DNA of 64,000 nucleotides from Ulva prolifera (taxonomy: Eukaryota; Chlorophyta; Ulvophyceae; Ulvales; Ulvaceae): positions 5,647,315 to 5,711,314 of the forward strand of contig CM041199.1 in NCBI GenBank assembly GCA_023078555.1, read 5' to 3'. The notes beneath the pieces are model-generated. The model was not told the DNA's origin and did not search any database. It saw nothing but the letters and a program-made list of their open reading frames with translations. Positions within the stretch are counted from its first letter, which is position 1, and each line of letters starts with the position of its first letter. The position numbers and the translations under genes are program-made. Below are positions 25,661-35,965 of this stretch, piece by piece.

Positions 25661-27181
25661 GCGCACGACCAGGTGGGAGCTCCTGGCCGAGTCGACACGC
25701 GCCCTCGAAGGCGCTGTCGTCGCCGCGGTGGCGAGCATTGCGCAGGTGCCGGTCACGCAGGATCCGTCTGGCGTGCTCGTTCAGATGAGCTCGGCAGTGC
25801 AGCAGATGTTGTTGCCGATTCGCCACGGCGGCCTTGGGCTGCGCATGACCCACCCAGTTGAGGCGAAAGCAGCGTTGCTCACCGGCGTCGCGGTGGCTCA
25901 ACGGGTCGTTGCTGACGGCCCTGCCGTGTTCCACCGGCTCGACGGGCCTGCCGCGCCGGCGATGCAGCGCGACTGGGACTGCATCCGCGGCGTCTTGCCC
26001 GACGTCGAGGAGTGGGTCACGAAGGTCTCCGACAAGATCGACGGTGGCTCACCGGCGGACTTCTCCAGCAAAGGAGTGCGTCATGTTCTCCCCTTTTTGC
26101 AGCATGCAGTGTCTAGGTCCATGGGTGACAAGGCTGGCAAGGCGTTCCTGGATGGCATGGACTTGAGCACAGAGGCAGGCAGGCTCGGTGCTGCTCGAGT
26201 GCGCAGTGCCCGCGGTGCCCCTGGCAGCGCCTTCTTATCCGCCCTCCCTGGCCGGCGGCGGCTGTACACCACCATCGGTAACCACTCCCTCACCACCATC
26301 CTCCGCCACCGCCTCGGTGAGCGAGTCAGCGGCCCCGTGGAGATGCCGCCATGCGATTGCTCTGGCGAGAGCGTCGGCCGCGGAGACCATGCTATGCTGT
26401 GTACCCGAAACAACAAGGATATTTCGTCGCGCCATGATGATTTTGCTCTTGCAATGCGCCATCTTCATTCTTGTGCTTCGGTGACCACGAGCATAGAGCC
26501 GCCGTATGCCGGTGTGCATGGGGAGCACGGAGCAGGGGCCGTGGGGGAGCACCGAGCGGACATCCTCGCGATCTTGCCGGGGGGGCGTCATGTCATGGTG
26601 GACGTGACGGTGACGCACCCGCTCGGGAAGAAAGCTTTGAGTAGGGGGTCGCACCGGGAGGATGCCTCAGCGGCGAAGGTCGCGGAGCAACTCAAGCGGA
26701 ATGATTGGGAGAAGTTTGCTGATAAGCCGCAGTATGAGTTTGTTCCGTTTGCCGTTGAGTCCTATGGGAAGTTCGGGCCGCGGGCTGAGGAGTACATCAG
26801 GGAGTTGGGTGAGATTGCTGCGGCATCAGGCCGGGTCTCCAAGTCGGTGTTTGTGATGAATGCGTACAGGTTGCTTTCGTGTGTGTTGCAGAAGGGCAAT
26901 GCGACAATGTATGCGCGCACACTGACGGCCGTCGCCCGGTCGTGCGGCAAGCATTTCACCCATGGCTTTGATGTGCCGGTGGATGACTTTGTGGGTTGAG
27001 TGCTGTGGCCGTGGGGCGTTTGATGCATTTGTGGTTGGTTGTTGTCTGGGGTTTTTTTTTGCTGTGTTGCTTTCTTGTGGTTGCTGGTGTGGCAGCCGGT
27101 CGCTGGGTTGGCTTGATGTTGTTTGTTTGCTTTGCCATACAATGGCCAGATATGTGTAACTTACGAGGACCATCGGTAACG

Positions 27182-27508
27182 GAATGCGTACAGGTTGCTT
27201 TCGTGTGTGTTGCAGAAGGGCAATGCGACAATGTATGCGCGCACACTGACGGCCGTCACCCGGTCGTGCGGCAAGCATTTCACCCATGGCTTTGATGTGC
27301 CGGTGGATGACTTTGTGGGTTGAGTGCTCTGGCCGTGGGGCGTTTGATGCATTTGTGGTTGGTTGTTGTCTGGGGTTTTTGGCTATGCGTTGCTGGTGTT
27401 CGTAAGTAAGCTTTCTTGTGGTTGCTGGTGTGGCGGCCGTTCGCTGGGTTGGCTTGATGTTGTCTGTTTGCTTTGCCATACAATGGCCAGATATGTGTAA
27501 CTTACGTC
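27182..27508 (+). mobile_element. 5'-truncated LINE-R copy
   Basis: Begins inside the last coding segment (GAATGCGTACAGGTTGC), passes the VDDFVG stop and a 3' UTR with an internal partial duplication (GTTGCTGGTG, TCGTAAGTAA, GCTTTCTTGTGG), and ends ATGTGTAACTTACG. This UTR variant is the one later amplified five times in the right satellite array. Confidence 0.85.
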
Positions 27509-27972
27509 GTCTGCGTGGAGTGAGAATGATTGCTTGGACTCCGTCTTCATTGAAGTTGCCTTCATCCGCTTGGAGTCAACATGACCGTCCCGAGTTCGTG
27601 TAAAGCGGACATGCCCCCGTCTGCGTGGAGTGAGAATGATTGCTTGGACTCCGTCTTCATTGAAGTTGGCTTCATCCGCTTGGAGTCAACATGACCGTCC
27701 CGAGTGAGTGTGCAGCGGACATGCCCCCGTCTGCGTGGGTTGATTATGATTGAGTGGACTCCGTCTTCATTGAAGTTGCCTTCATCCGCTTGGAGTCAAC
27801 ATGTCCTCTCCGACGCCGTGTGAATAAAACATGTTCGCGTCCGTGTGGAGTCAACATGACCGTCCCGAGTTCGTGTGAAGCGGACATGCACGCGTCTGCG
27901 TGGATTGATTATGATTGCGTGGACTCCGTCTTCATTGAAGTTGCCTTCATCCGCTTGGAGTCAACATGACCG

Positions 27973-28066
27973 TGGTTGAAGGTGTGGCAGCCGGTCGCTG
28001 GGTTGGCTTGATGTTGTTTGTTTGCTTTGCCATACAATGGCCAGCTATGTGTAACTTAATGGCCGG
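27973..28066 (+). mobile_element. LINE-R 3' end in satellite, amplified copy 1 of 6
   Basis: A 94-bp end (TGGTTGAAGGTGTGGCAGCC ... AGCTATGTGTAACTTAATGGCCGG in pieces). TSD is CTTGGAGTCAACATGACCG on the left, 18-19 bp. All six copies share the private AGCTATG variant and the same TSD, so they descend from one insertion. Confidence 0.9.
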
Positions 28067-28360
28067 CTTGGAGTCAACATGACCTTCCCGAGTTCGTGTA
28101 AAGCGGACATGCCCCCGTCTGCGTGGAGTGAGAATGATTGCTTAAACTCCGTCTTCATTGTAGTTGCCTTCATCCGCTTGGAGCCACCATGTCCTCTCCG
28201 ACGCCGTGTGAATAAAACATGTCCGCGTCCGTGTGGAGTCAACATGACCGTCCCGAGTTCGTGTGAAGCGGACATGCACGCGTCTGCGTGGATTGATTAT
28301 GATTGCGTGGACTCCGTCTTCATTGAAGTTGCCTTCATCCGCTTGGAGTCAACATGACCG

Positions 28361-28454
28361 CGGTTGCAGGTGTGGCAGCCGGTCGCTGGGTTAACTTGAT
28401 GTTGTTTGTTTGCTTTGCCATACAATGGCCAGCTATGTGTAACTTAATGGCCGG
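28361..28454 (+). mobile_element. Amplified LINE-R end, copy 2 of 6
   Basis: Same insert and TSD as at 27973, 388 bp downstream (five 55-bp monomers plus 113). It has GGTTAACTTGATG instead of GGTTGGCTTGATG. Confidence 0.9.
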
Positions 28455-28858
28455 CTTGGAGTCAACATGATCGTCCCGAGTTCGTGTAAAGCGGACATGC
28501 CCCCGTCTGCGTGGAGTGAGAATGATTGCTTGGACTCCGTCTTCATTGAAGTTGCCTTCATCCGCTTGCGGTCAACATGACCGTCCCGAGTTCGTGTAAA
28601 GCGGACATGCCCCCATCTGCGTGGAGTGAGAATGATTGCTTAAACTCCGTCTTCATTGTAGTTGCCTTCATCCGCTTGGAGTCAACATGTCCTCTCCGAC
28701 GCCGTGTGAATAAAACATGTTCGCGTCCGTGTGGAGTCAACATGACCGTCCCGAGTTCGTGTGAAGCGGACATGCACGCGTCTGCGGGGATTGATTATGA
28801 TTGCATGGACTCCGTCTTCATTGAAGTTGCCTTCATCCGCTTGGAGTCAACATGACCG

Positions 28859-28952
28859 TGGTTGCAGGTATGGCAGCCGGTCGCTGGGTTAACTTGATGT
28901 TGTTTGTTTGCTTTGCCATACAATGGCCAGCTATGTGTAACTTAATGGCCGG
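28859..28952 (+). mobile_element. Amplified LINE-R end, copy 3 of 6
   Basis: Same insert, 498 bp after copy 2 (seven monomers plus 113). Confidence 0.9.
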
Positions 28953-29411
28953 CTTGGAGTCAACATGACCGTCCCGAGTTCGTGTAAAGCGGACATGCCC
29001 CCGTCTGCGTGGAGTGAGAATGATTGCTTGGAGTCCGTCTTCATTGAAGTTGCCTTCATCCGCTTGGAGTCAACATGACCGTCCCGAGTTCGTGTAAAGC
29101 GGACATGCCCCCGTCTGCGTGGAGTGAGAATGATTGCTTGGAGTCCGTCTTCATTGAAGTTGCCTTCATCCGCTTGGAGTCAACATGACCGTCCCGAGTT
29201 CGTGTAAAGCGGACATGCCCCCGTCTGCGTGGAGTGAGAATGATTGCTTGGACTCCATCTTCATTGAAGTTGCCTTCATCCGTGTGGAGTCAACATGACC
29301 GTCCCGAGTTCGTGTGAAGCGGACATGCACGCGTCTGCGTGGATTGATTATGATTGCGTGGACTCCGTCTTCATTGAAGTTGCCTTCATCCGCTTGGAGT
29401 CAACATGACCG

Positions 29412-29505
29412 TGGTTGAAGGTGTGGCAGCCGGTCGCTGGGTTGGCTTGATGTTGTTTGTTTGCTTTGCCATACAATGGCCAGCTATGTGTAACTTAATG
29501 GCCGG
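29412..29505 (+). mobile_element. Amplified LINE-R end, copy 4 of 6
   Basis: Same insert, 553 bp after copy 3 (eight monomers plus 113). The Copia/TRIM chimera begins just after its TSD. Confidence 0.9.
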
Positions 29506-29510
29506 CTTGG

Positions 29511-29515
29511 AGTCA
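29511..29515. repeat. Left TSD (AGTCA) of the Copia/TRIM chimera
   Basis: AGTCA at 29511-29515 matches 30991-30995. The satellite phase on both sides fits one insertion into CTTGGAGTCAACATGACC with a 5-bp duplication. Confidence 0.8.
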
Positions 29516-29867
29516 TGTTAAGAGAAGTGTGTTTAGCCTAGTGCTGAGCGCCCGCTGAGTAGACATGCTGACTCGCGCTGACTCGCGCTGACACGTGCTG
29601 AGTCAATGTAGCGGCTAATGCATATCATGCAGCAACAGTGTGCTAGTGGTCATGACTGTGGGATATTGATCTGCATATAGTGTAGCTGTAGTTAGTGAGC
29701 ATCACAGAGTGCTTGCTAACGACCCACATGTCGTGACAGGTGTGACCTCAAACTCATTTCATCAATATGTCGCCATCTCTCATGTAACACAGAGTGCTTG
29801 CTAACGACCCACATGTCGTGACAGGTTATGGGCTTTTGACGAATCCACTGCGTTTCAAAGATCTGAA

Positions 29868-30875
29868 ATGAATCTTAAAGATGTCAAGCTTGGCATTGAG
29901 CTCACTCAAGCCAATGCCGTCCAATGGTTTCAGCGGATGGAAATCCTGCTTAGAAGCCTTGAATGTTGGACCGCCGTTGCCAATGATGCTGGTGACGTTG
30001 CTCATAAAATCGCAGCTCGACTTGCACTTGCATGCAATGTCGGAGATGATTTAATACATCAAGTCAGCCCCACAGCATCTCCCAAAGACATATGGGACGT
30101 GCTGAAGAAGCAGTTCTCCGGTGTCAGTTCGGCTCGGAAGATAGCCTTATCTCGAGCTCAAGCTAGCTTCAGAAAAAATGCTGATGAGTCACTTGACACC
30201 TTCATCACCAGAGCAGAGCATTTACGTGCTGAATTGATCTCAGCACAAATGCACAAGGAAGACGAGTTTGTACTCACGTTTCTAGCTGCCCTTGATGAAT
30301 CTGACTTCTCATCATGGGCTCAAGCCACATCGGCTCGGCCCACTCTGCCCTCATTTGATGACGTGACTGAGAATCTCAGAGGCACCTTCTATCAGAAGCT
30401 GCATGACACGTCATCATCATCTCGGTCCGGAGCTTATCAGATAAGCTCAGATCAGAGACCTCAATGTGAGTATTGCCACAGACCAGGCCATCAGATTCTC
30501 CAGTGCTTCAAACTGAAGAATGATCAGCTTTCCTATGAGACTGATCCCAATGCTGGCCGAGGCGCAGGCCGTGGTAGAGGCCGTGGCAGAGGCCGTGGCC
30601 GAGGCCGTGGCCGTGGATATCGTGGCAGTGGCAGAGGTTCTGGTGCCAATGCTAATCAAGCATCTGGCCCTCCAAGCACCAGCGCATTTGTTTGCATTGC
30701 AAATGCTGCGTCCTCACGAGAGTCCAGATGGCTCTTTGATTCAGCAGCTACCGATCACATGGTATCGGTGAGAGTGGTCATAGCGAGGATCGTAACCTCC
30801 ATAGACGCAGGTTCGAATCCGGGTAGCTGCACCCGGATCCGCGTCCGCCTCCAAGTTTGTCTCCTCGGATCCTAG
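29868..30875 (+). CDS. CopA-2 Gag fragment fused to TRIM sequence
   Basis: The first 299 or so codons are CopA Gag, knuckle CEYCHRPGHQILQC, Gly-Arg tract and the start of the protease (FDSAATDHM). Translation would then run into the TRIM segment for about 36 codons (SVRVVIARIVTSIDAG...) and stop. It lacks a functional protease, integrase and RT, so it could at most make a Gag-like protein. Confidence 0.7.
   Translation: MNLKDVKLGIELTQANAVQWFQRMEILLRSLECWTAVANDAGDVAHKIAARLALACNVGDDLIHQVSPTASPKDIWDVLKKQFSGVSSARKIALSRAQASFRKNADESLDTFITRAEHLRAELISAQMHKEDEFVLTFLAALDESDFSSWAQATSARPTLPSFDDVTENLRGTFYQKLHDTSSSSRSGAYQISSDQRPQCEYCHRPGHQILQCFKLKNDQLSYETDPNAGRGAGRGRGRGRGRGRGRGRGYRGSGRGSGANANQASGPPSTSAFVCIANAASSRESRWLFDSAATDHMVSVRVVIARIVTSIDAGSNPGSCTRIRVRLQVCLLGS
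30762..30833 (+). other. tRNA-like segment of TRIM-T2
   Basis: Starts GTATCGGTGAGAGTGGTC, with A-box-like TGGTCATAGCG, a 7-nt loop ATCGTAA between GAGG and CCTC, and a consensus B box GGTTCGAATCC. Acceptor and T-stem pairing is imperfect, so a functional tRNA is unlikely. Confidence 0.5.
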
Positions 30876-31500
30876 TCAGCGGTCCTTGAGTGAGGGGAGG
30901 TGTCATGATGAGTCATCAGCACTCAAGTATATATATGACCAGATTCTCAAAGGAAAGTAGTACACCTTCGGGTGGGCGCTTTTCCTGACAAGTCAACATG
31001 ACCTTCCCGAGTTCGTGTAAAGCGGACATGCCCCCGTCTGCGTGGAGTGAGAATGATTGCTTAAACTCCGTCTTCATTGTAGTTGCCATCATCCGCTTGG
31101 AGTCAACATGTCCTCTCCGACGCCGTGTGAATAAAACATGTCCGCGTCCGTGTGGAGTCAACATGACCGTCCCGAGTTCGTGTGAAGCGGACATGCACGC
31201 GTCTGCGTGGATTGATTATGATTGCGTGGACTCCGTCTTCATTGAAGTTGCCTTCATCCGCTTGGAGTCAACATGACCGTCCCGAGTTCGTGTAAAGCGG
31301 ACATGCCCCCGTCTGCGTGGAGTGAGAATGATTGTTTGGACTCCGTCTTCATTGAAGTTGCCTTCATCCGCTTGCGGTCAACATGACCGTCCCGAGTTCG
31401 TGTGAAGCGGACATGCGCGCATCTGCGTGGATTGATTATGATTGCGTGGACTCCGTCTTCGTTGAAGTTGCCTTCATCCGCTTGGAGTCAACATGACCGT

Positions 31501-31594
31501 GGTTGCAGGTGTGGCAGCCGGTCGCTGGGTTAACTTGATGTTGTTTGTTTGCTTTGCCATACAATGGCCAGCTATGTGTAACTTAATGGCCGGC
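31501..31594 (+). mobile_element. Amplified LINE-R end, copy 5 of 6
   Basis: Same 94-bp insert with AGCTATGTGTAACTTAATGG and GGTTAACTTGATG, in the satellite after the chimera. Confidence 0.9.
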
Positions 31595-31831
31595 TTGGAG
31601 TCAACATGACCGTCCCGAGTTCGTGTGAAGCGGACATGCCCCCGTCTGCGTGGAGTGAGAATGATTGCTTGGACTCCGTCTTCATTGAAGTTGCCTTCAT
31701 CCGTGTGGAGTCAACATGACTGGCCCAAGTTCGTGTGAAGCGGACATGCACGCGTCTGCGTGGATTGATTATGATTGCGTGGACTCCGTCTTCAGTGTAG
31801 TTGCCTTCATCCGTGTGGAGTCAACATGACT

Positions 31832-32053
31832 GAGTGACCAAGTTACACATATCTGGCCATTGTATGGCAAAGCAAACAGACAACATCAAGCCAACCCAGC
31901 GACCGGCCGCCACACCAGCAACCACAAGAAAGCAACACAACCAAACACCCCAGAGAACAACCAACCACAAATGCATCAAACGCCCCACGGCCAGAGCACT
32001 CAACCCACAAAGTCATCCACCGGCACATCAAAGCCATGGGTGAAATGCTTGCC
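31832..32053 (-). mobile_element. 222-bp LINE-R 3' end in satellite
   Basis: A reverse-orientation end reaching into the last coding codons (CATGGGTGAAATGCTTGCC side) with terminus AAGTTACACATATCTGG. TSD GTCAACATGACT is at 31820-31831 and 32054-32065. An independent insertion from the AGCTATG group. Confidence 0.85.
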
Positions 32054-35000
32054 GTCAACATGACTGGCCCAAGTTCGTGTGAAGCGGACATGCACGCGTC
32101 TGCGTGGATTGATTATGATTGCGTGGGCTCCGTCTTCATTGTAGTTGCCTTCATCCGCTTAGAGTCAACATGTCCTCTCCGACGCCGTATGAATAAAACA
32201 TGTTCGCGTCCGTGTGGAGTCAACATGACCGTCCCGAGTTCGTGTGAAGCGGACATGCACGCGTCTGCGGGGATTGATTATGATTGCGTGGACTCCGTCT
32301 TCATTGAAGTTGCCTTCATCCGCTTGGAGTCAACATGACCGTCCCGAGTTCGTGTAAAGCGGAAATGCCCCCGTCTGCGTGGAGTGAGAATGATTGTTTG
32401 GACTCCGTCTTCATTGAAGTTGCCTTCATCCGCTTGCAGTCAACATGACCGTCCCGAGTTCGTGTAAAGCGGACATGCCCCCGTCTGCGTGGAGTGAGAA
32501 TGATTGCTTGGACTCCGTCTTCATTGAAGTTGCCTTCATCCGTGTGGAGTCAACATGACCGTCCCGAGTTCGTGTGAAGCGGACATGCACGCGTCTGCGT
32601 GGATTGATTATGATTGCGTGGACTCCGTCTTCATTGAAGTTGCCTTCATCCGCTTGGAGTCAACATGACCGTCCCGAGTTCGTGTAAAGCGGACATGCCC
32701 CCGTCTGCGTGGAGTGAGAATGATTGTTTGGACTCCGTCTTCATTGAAGTTCCCTTCATCCGCTTGCGGTCAACATGACCGTCCCGAGTTCGTGTGAAGC
32801 GGACATGCACGCGTCTGCGGGGATTGATTATGATTGCGTGGACTCCGTCTTCATTGAAGTTGCCTTCATCCGCTTGGAGTCAACATGACCGTCCCGAGTT
32901 CGTGTAAAGCGGAAATGCCCCCGTCTGCGTGGAGTGAGAATGATTGTTTGGACTCCGTCTTCATTGAAGTTGCCTTCATCCGCTTGCAGTCAACATGACC
33001 GTCCCGAGTTCGTGTAAAGCGGACATGCCCCCGTCTGCGTGGAGTGAGAATGATTGCTTGGACTCCGTCTTCATTGAAGTTGCCTTCATCCGTGTGGAGT
33101 CAACATGACCGTCCCGAGTTCGTGTGAAGCGGACATGCGCGCGTCTGCGTGGATTGATTATGATTGCGTGGACTCCGTCTTCATTGAAGTTGCCTTCATC
33201 CGCTTGGAGTCAACATGACCGTCCCGAGTTCGTGTAAAGCGGACATGCCCCCGTCTGCGTGGAGTGAGAATGATTGTTTGGACTCCGTCTTCATTGAAGT
33301 TCCCTTCATCCGCTTGCGGTCAACATGACCGTCCCGAGTTCGTGTGAAGCGGACATGCGCGCGTCTGCGTGGATTGTTTTTGATTGCGTGGACTCCGTCT
33401 TCATTGAAGTTGCCTTCATCCGCTTGCAGTCAACATGACCGTCCCGAGTTCGTGTAAAGCGGACATGCCTCCGTCTGCGTGGAGTGAGAATGATTGCTTG
33501 GACTCCGTCTTCATTGAAGTTGCCTTCATCCGTGTGGAGTCAACATGACCGTCCCGAGTTCGTGTGAAGCGGACATACCCCCGTCTGCGTAGAGTGAGAA
33601 TGATTTCTTGGACTCCGTCTTCATTGAAGTTGCCTTCATCCGTGTGGAGTCAACATGACCGTCCCGAGTTCGTGTGAAGCGGACATGCACGCGTCTGCGT
33701 GGATTGATTATGATTGCGTGGACTCCGTCTTCATTGAAGTTGCCTTCATCCGCTTGGAGTCAACATGACCGTCCCGAGTTCGTGTAAAGCGGACATGCCC
33801 CCGTCTGCGTGGAGTGAGAATGATTGTTTGGACTCCGTCTTCATTGAAGTTCCCTTCATCCGCTTGCGGTCAACATGACCGTCCCGAGTTCGTGTGAAGC
33901 GGACATGCGCGCGTCTGCGTGGATTGTTTTTGATTGCGTGGACTCCGTCTTCATTGAAGTTGCCTTCATCCGTGTGGAGTCAACATGACCGTCCCGAGTT
34001 CGTGTGAAGCGGACATACCCCCGTCTGCGTAGAGTGAGAATGATTTCTTGGACTCCGTCTTCATTGAAGTTGCCTTCATCCGTGTGGAGTCAACATGACC
34101 GTCCCGAGTTCGTGTAAAGCGGACATGCCCCCGTCTGCGTGGAGTGAGAATGATTGCTTGGACTCCGTCTTCATTGAAGTTGCCTTCATCCGCTTGGAGT
34201 CAACATGACCGTCCCGAGTTCGTGTAAAGCGGACGTGCCCCCGTCTGCGTGGAGTTAGAATGATTGCTTGGACTCCGTCTTCATTGAAGTTGCCTTCATC
34301 CGTGTGGAGTCAACATGACCGTCCCGAGTTCGTGTAAAGCGGACATGCCCCCGTCTGCGTGGAGTGAGAATGATTGCTTGGACTCCATCTTCAGTGTAGT
34401 TGCCTTCATCCGCTTGGAGTCAACATGACCGTCCCGAGTTCGTGTAAAGCGGACATGCCCCCGTCTGCGTGGAGTGAGAATGATTGTTTGGACTCCGTCT
34501 TCATTGAAGTTGCCTTCATCCGCTTGCGGTCAACATGACCGTCCCGAGTTCGTGTGAAGCGGACATGCGCGCGTCTGCGTGGATTGATTATGATTGCGTG
34601 GACTCCGTCTTCGTTGAAGTTGCCTTCATCCGCTTGGAGTCAACATGACTGGCCCAAGTTCGTGTGAAGCGGACATGCACGCGTCTGCGTGGATTGATTA
34701 TGATTGCGTGGACTCCGTCTTCATTGAAGTTGCCTTCATCCGCTTGGAGTCAACATGACCGTCCCGAGTTCGTGTAAAGCGGACATGCCCCCGTCTGCGT
34801 GGAGTGAGAATGATTGCTTGGACTCCGTCTTCATTGAAGTTGCCTTCATCCGTGTGGAGTCAACATGACCGTCCCGAGTTCGTGTGAAGCGGACATGCAC
34901 GCGTCTGCGTGGATTGATTATGATTGCGTGGACTCCGTCTTCATTGAAGTTGCCTTCATCCGCTTGGAGTCAACATGACCGTCCCGAGTTCGTGTAAAGC

Positions 35001-35871
35001 GGACATGCCCCCGTCTGCGTGGAGTGAGAATGATTGTTTGGACTCCGTCTTCATTGAAGTTCCCTTCATCCGCTTGCGGTCAACATGACCGTCCCGAGTT
35101 CGTGTGAAGCGGACATGCGCGCGTCTGCGTGGATTGTTTTTGATTGCGTGGACTCCGTCTTCATTGAAGTTGCCTTCATCCGCTTGCAGTCAACATGACC
35201 GTCCCGAGTTCGTGTAAAGCGGACATGCCCCCGTCTGCGTGGAGTGAGAATGATTGCTTGGACTCCGTCTTCATTGAAGTTGCCTTCATCCGTGTGGAGT
35301 CAACATGACCGTCCCGAGTTCGTGTGAAGCGGACATGCACGCGTCTGCGTGGATTGATTATGATTGCGTGGACTCCGTCTTCATTGAAGTTGCCTTCATC
35401 CGCTTGCAGTCAACATGACCGTCCCGAGTTCGTGTAAAGCGGACGTGCCCCCGTCTGCGTGGAGTGAGAATGATTGCTTGGACTCCGTCTTCATTGAAGT
35501 TGCCTTCATCCGTGTGGAGTCAACATGACCGTCCCGAGTTCGTGTAAAGCGGACATGCCCCCGTCTGCGTGGAGTGAGGATGATTGCTTGGACTCCATCT
35601 TCATTGTAGTTGCCTTCATCCGCTTGGAGTCAACATGACCGTCCCGAGTTCGTGTAAAGCGGACATGCCCCCGTCTGCGTGGAGTGAGAATGATTGTTTG
35701 GACTCCGTCTTCATTGAAGTTGCCTTCATCCGCTTGCGGTCAACATGACCGTCCCGAGTTCGTGTGAAGCGGACATGCGCGCGTCTGCGTGGATTGATTA
35801 TGATTGCGTTGACTCTGTCTTCGTTGAAGTTGCCTTCATCCGCTTAGAGTCAACATGACCGTGGTTGCAGG

Positions 35872-35965
35872 TGTGGCAGCCGGTCGCTGGGTTAACTTGA
35901 TGTTGTTTGTTTGCTTTGCCATACAATGGCCAGCTATGTGTAACTTAATGGCCGGCTTGGAGTCA
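35872..35965 (+). mobile_element. Amplified LINE-R end, copy 6 of 6
   Basis: Same 94-bp insert as the other five, 4.4 kb after copy 5, inside otherwise regular dimers. Confidence 0.9.

Larger units (their letters stand above)
22916..26999 (+). pseudogene. L1 polyprotein (RT plus restriction-like endonuclease), multiply broken
   Basis: The L2 start ATG is ATA here (22916). The N-terminal third is Pro/Ala-rich with no apurinic endonuclease. A 1-bp loss near 23628 shifts the frame, so the upstream frame ends at 23821. The main frame then gives EQLTRDFSLCSAQALEAISS, GGPSGWTFEMILAV, RT motif A ALTVDMRNAFNEIHR (about 24730), QRGVRQGDPLGPLLLALG (about 24990) and SYLDDFTAVG (YLDD, about 25100). The C-terminus has a knuckle PCDCSGESVGRGDHAMLC (about 26350) and EHRADILAILPGGRHVMVDV (about 26555), a restriction-like endonuclease pattern, ending VDDFVG. 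Enzymes of this type nick target DNA and prime cDNA on it. Four micro-insertions disrupt it. Confidence 0.85.
22466..27163 (+). mobile_element. L1, LINE-R non-LTR retrotransposon with four self-type micro-insertions
   Basis: Shared with L2 from CTTTTCACTC at the 5' side to the 3' terminus ATATGTGTAACTTA. The interior is one long reading frame (N-terminal low-complexity, RT, zinc knuckle, restriction-like endonuclease) and a short 3' UTR with no poly-A. Four short LINE 3' ends with TSDs sit inside its RT/C-terminal region (24857, 25217, 25337, 25588), each proven by comparison with L2. No obvious TSD was found around L1 itself. Confidence 0.85.
27509..29515. repeat. Satellite S55, left array, first block
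   Basis: Tandem 55-bp monomers of two diverged types alternating as 110-bp dimers: type A (CTTCATCCGCTTGGAGTCAA...) and type B (CCCCGTCTGCGTGGAGTGAG...). Some dimers carry a third monomer C (TCAACATGTCCTCTCCGACG...), giving 165 bp. Four copies of one 94-bp LINE insert are embedded. Open frames here are repeat artefacts. Confidence 0.95.
29516..30990 (+). mobile_element. Chimeric retroelement: CopA 5' LTR and gag joined to TRIM-T interior and 3' LTR
   Basis: 29516-29823 is a CopA LTR (308 bp), followed by the GGTTATGGGC PBS and CopA gag up to ACATGGT at 30757-30763. From there the sequence is TRIM-T: PBS-like TGGTATCGGTGAGAG, tRNA-like segment, purine tract, and a 90-bp LTR at 30901-30990. 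The two parents share exactly ACATGGT at the join, which is the LTR/PBS border of the TRIM. The unit is flanked by AGTCA on both sides, so it seems to have integrated with one Copia end and one TRIM end. Confidence 0.85.
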
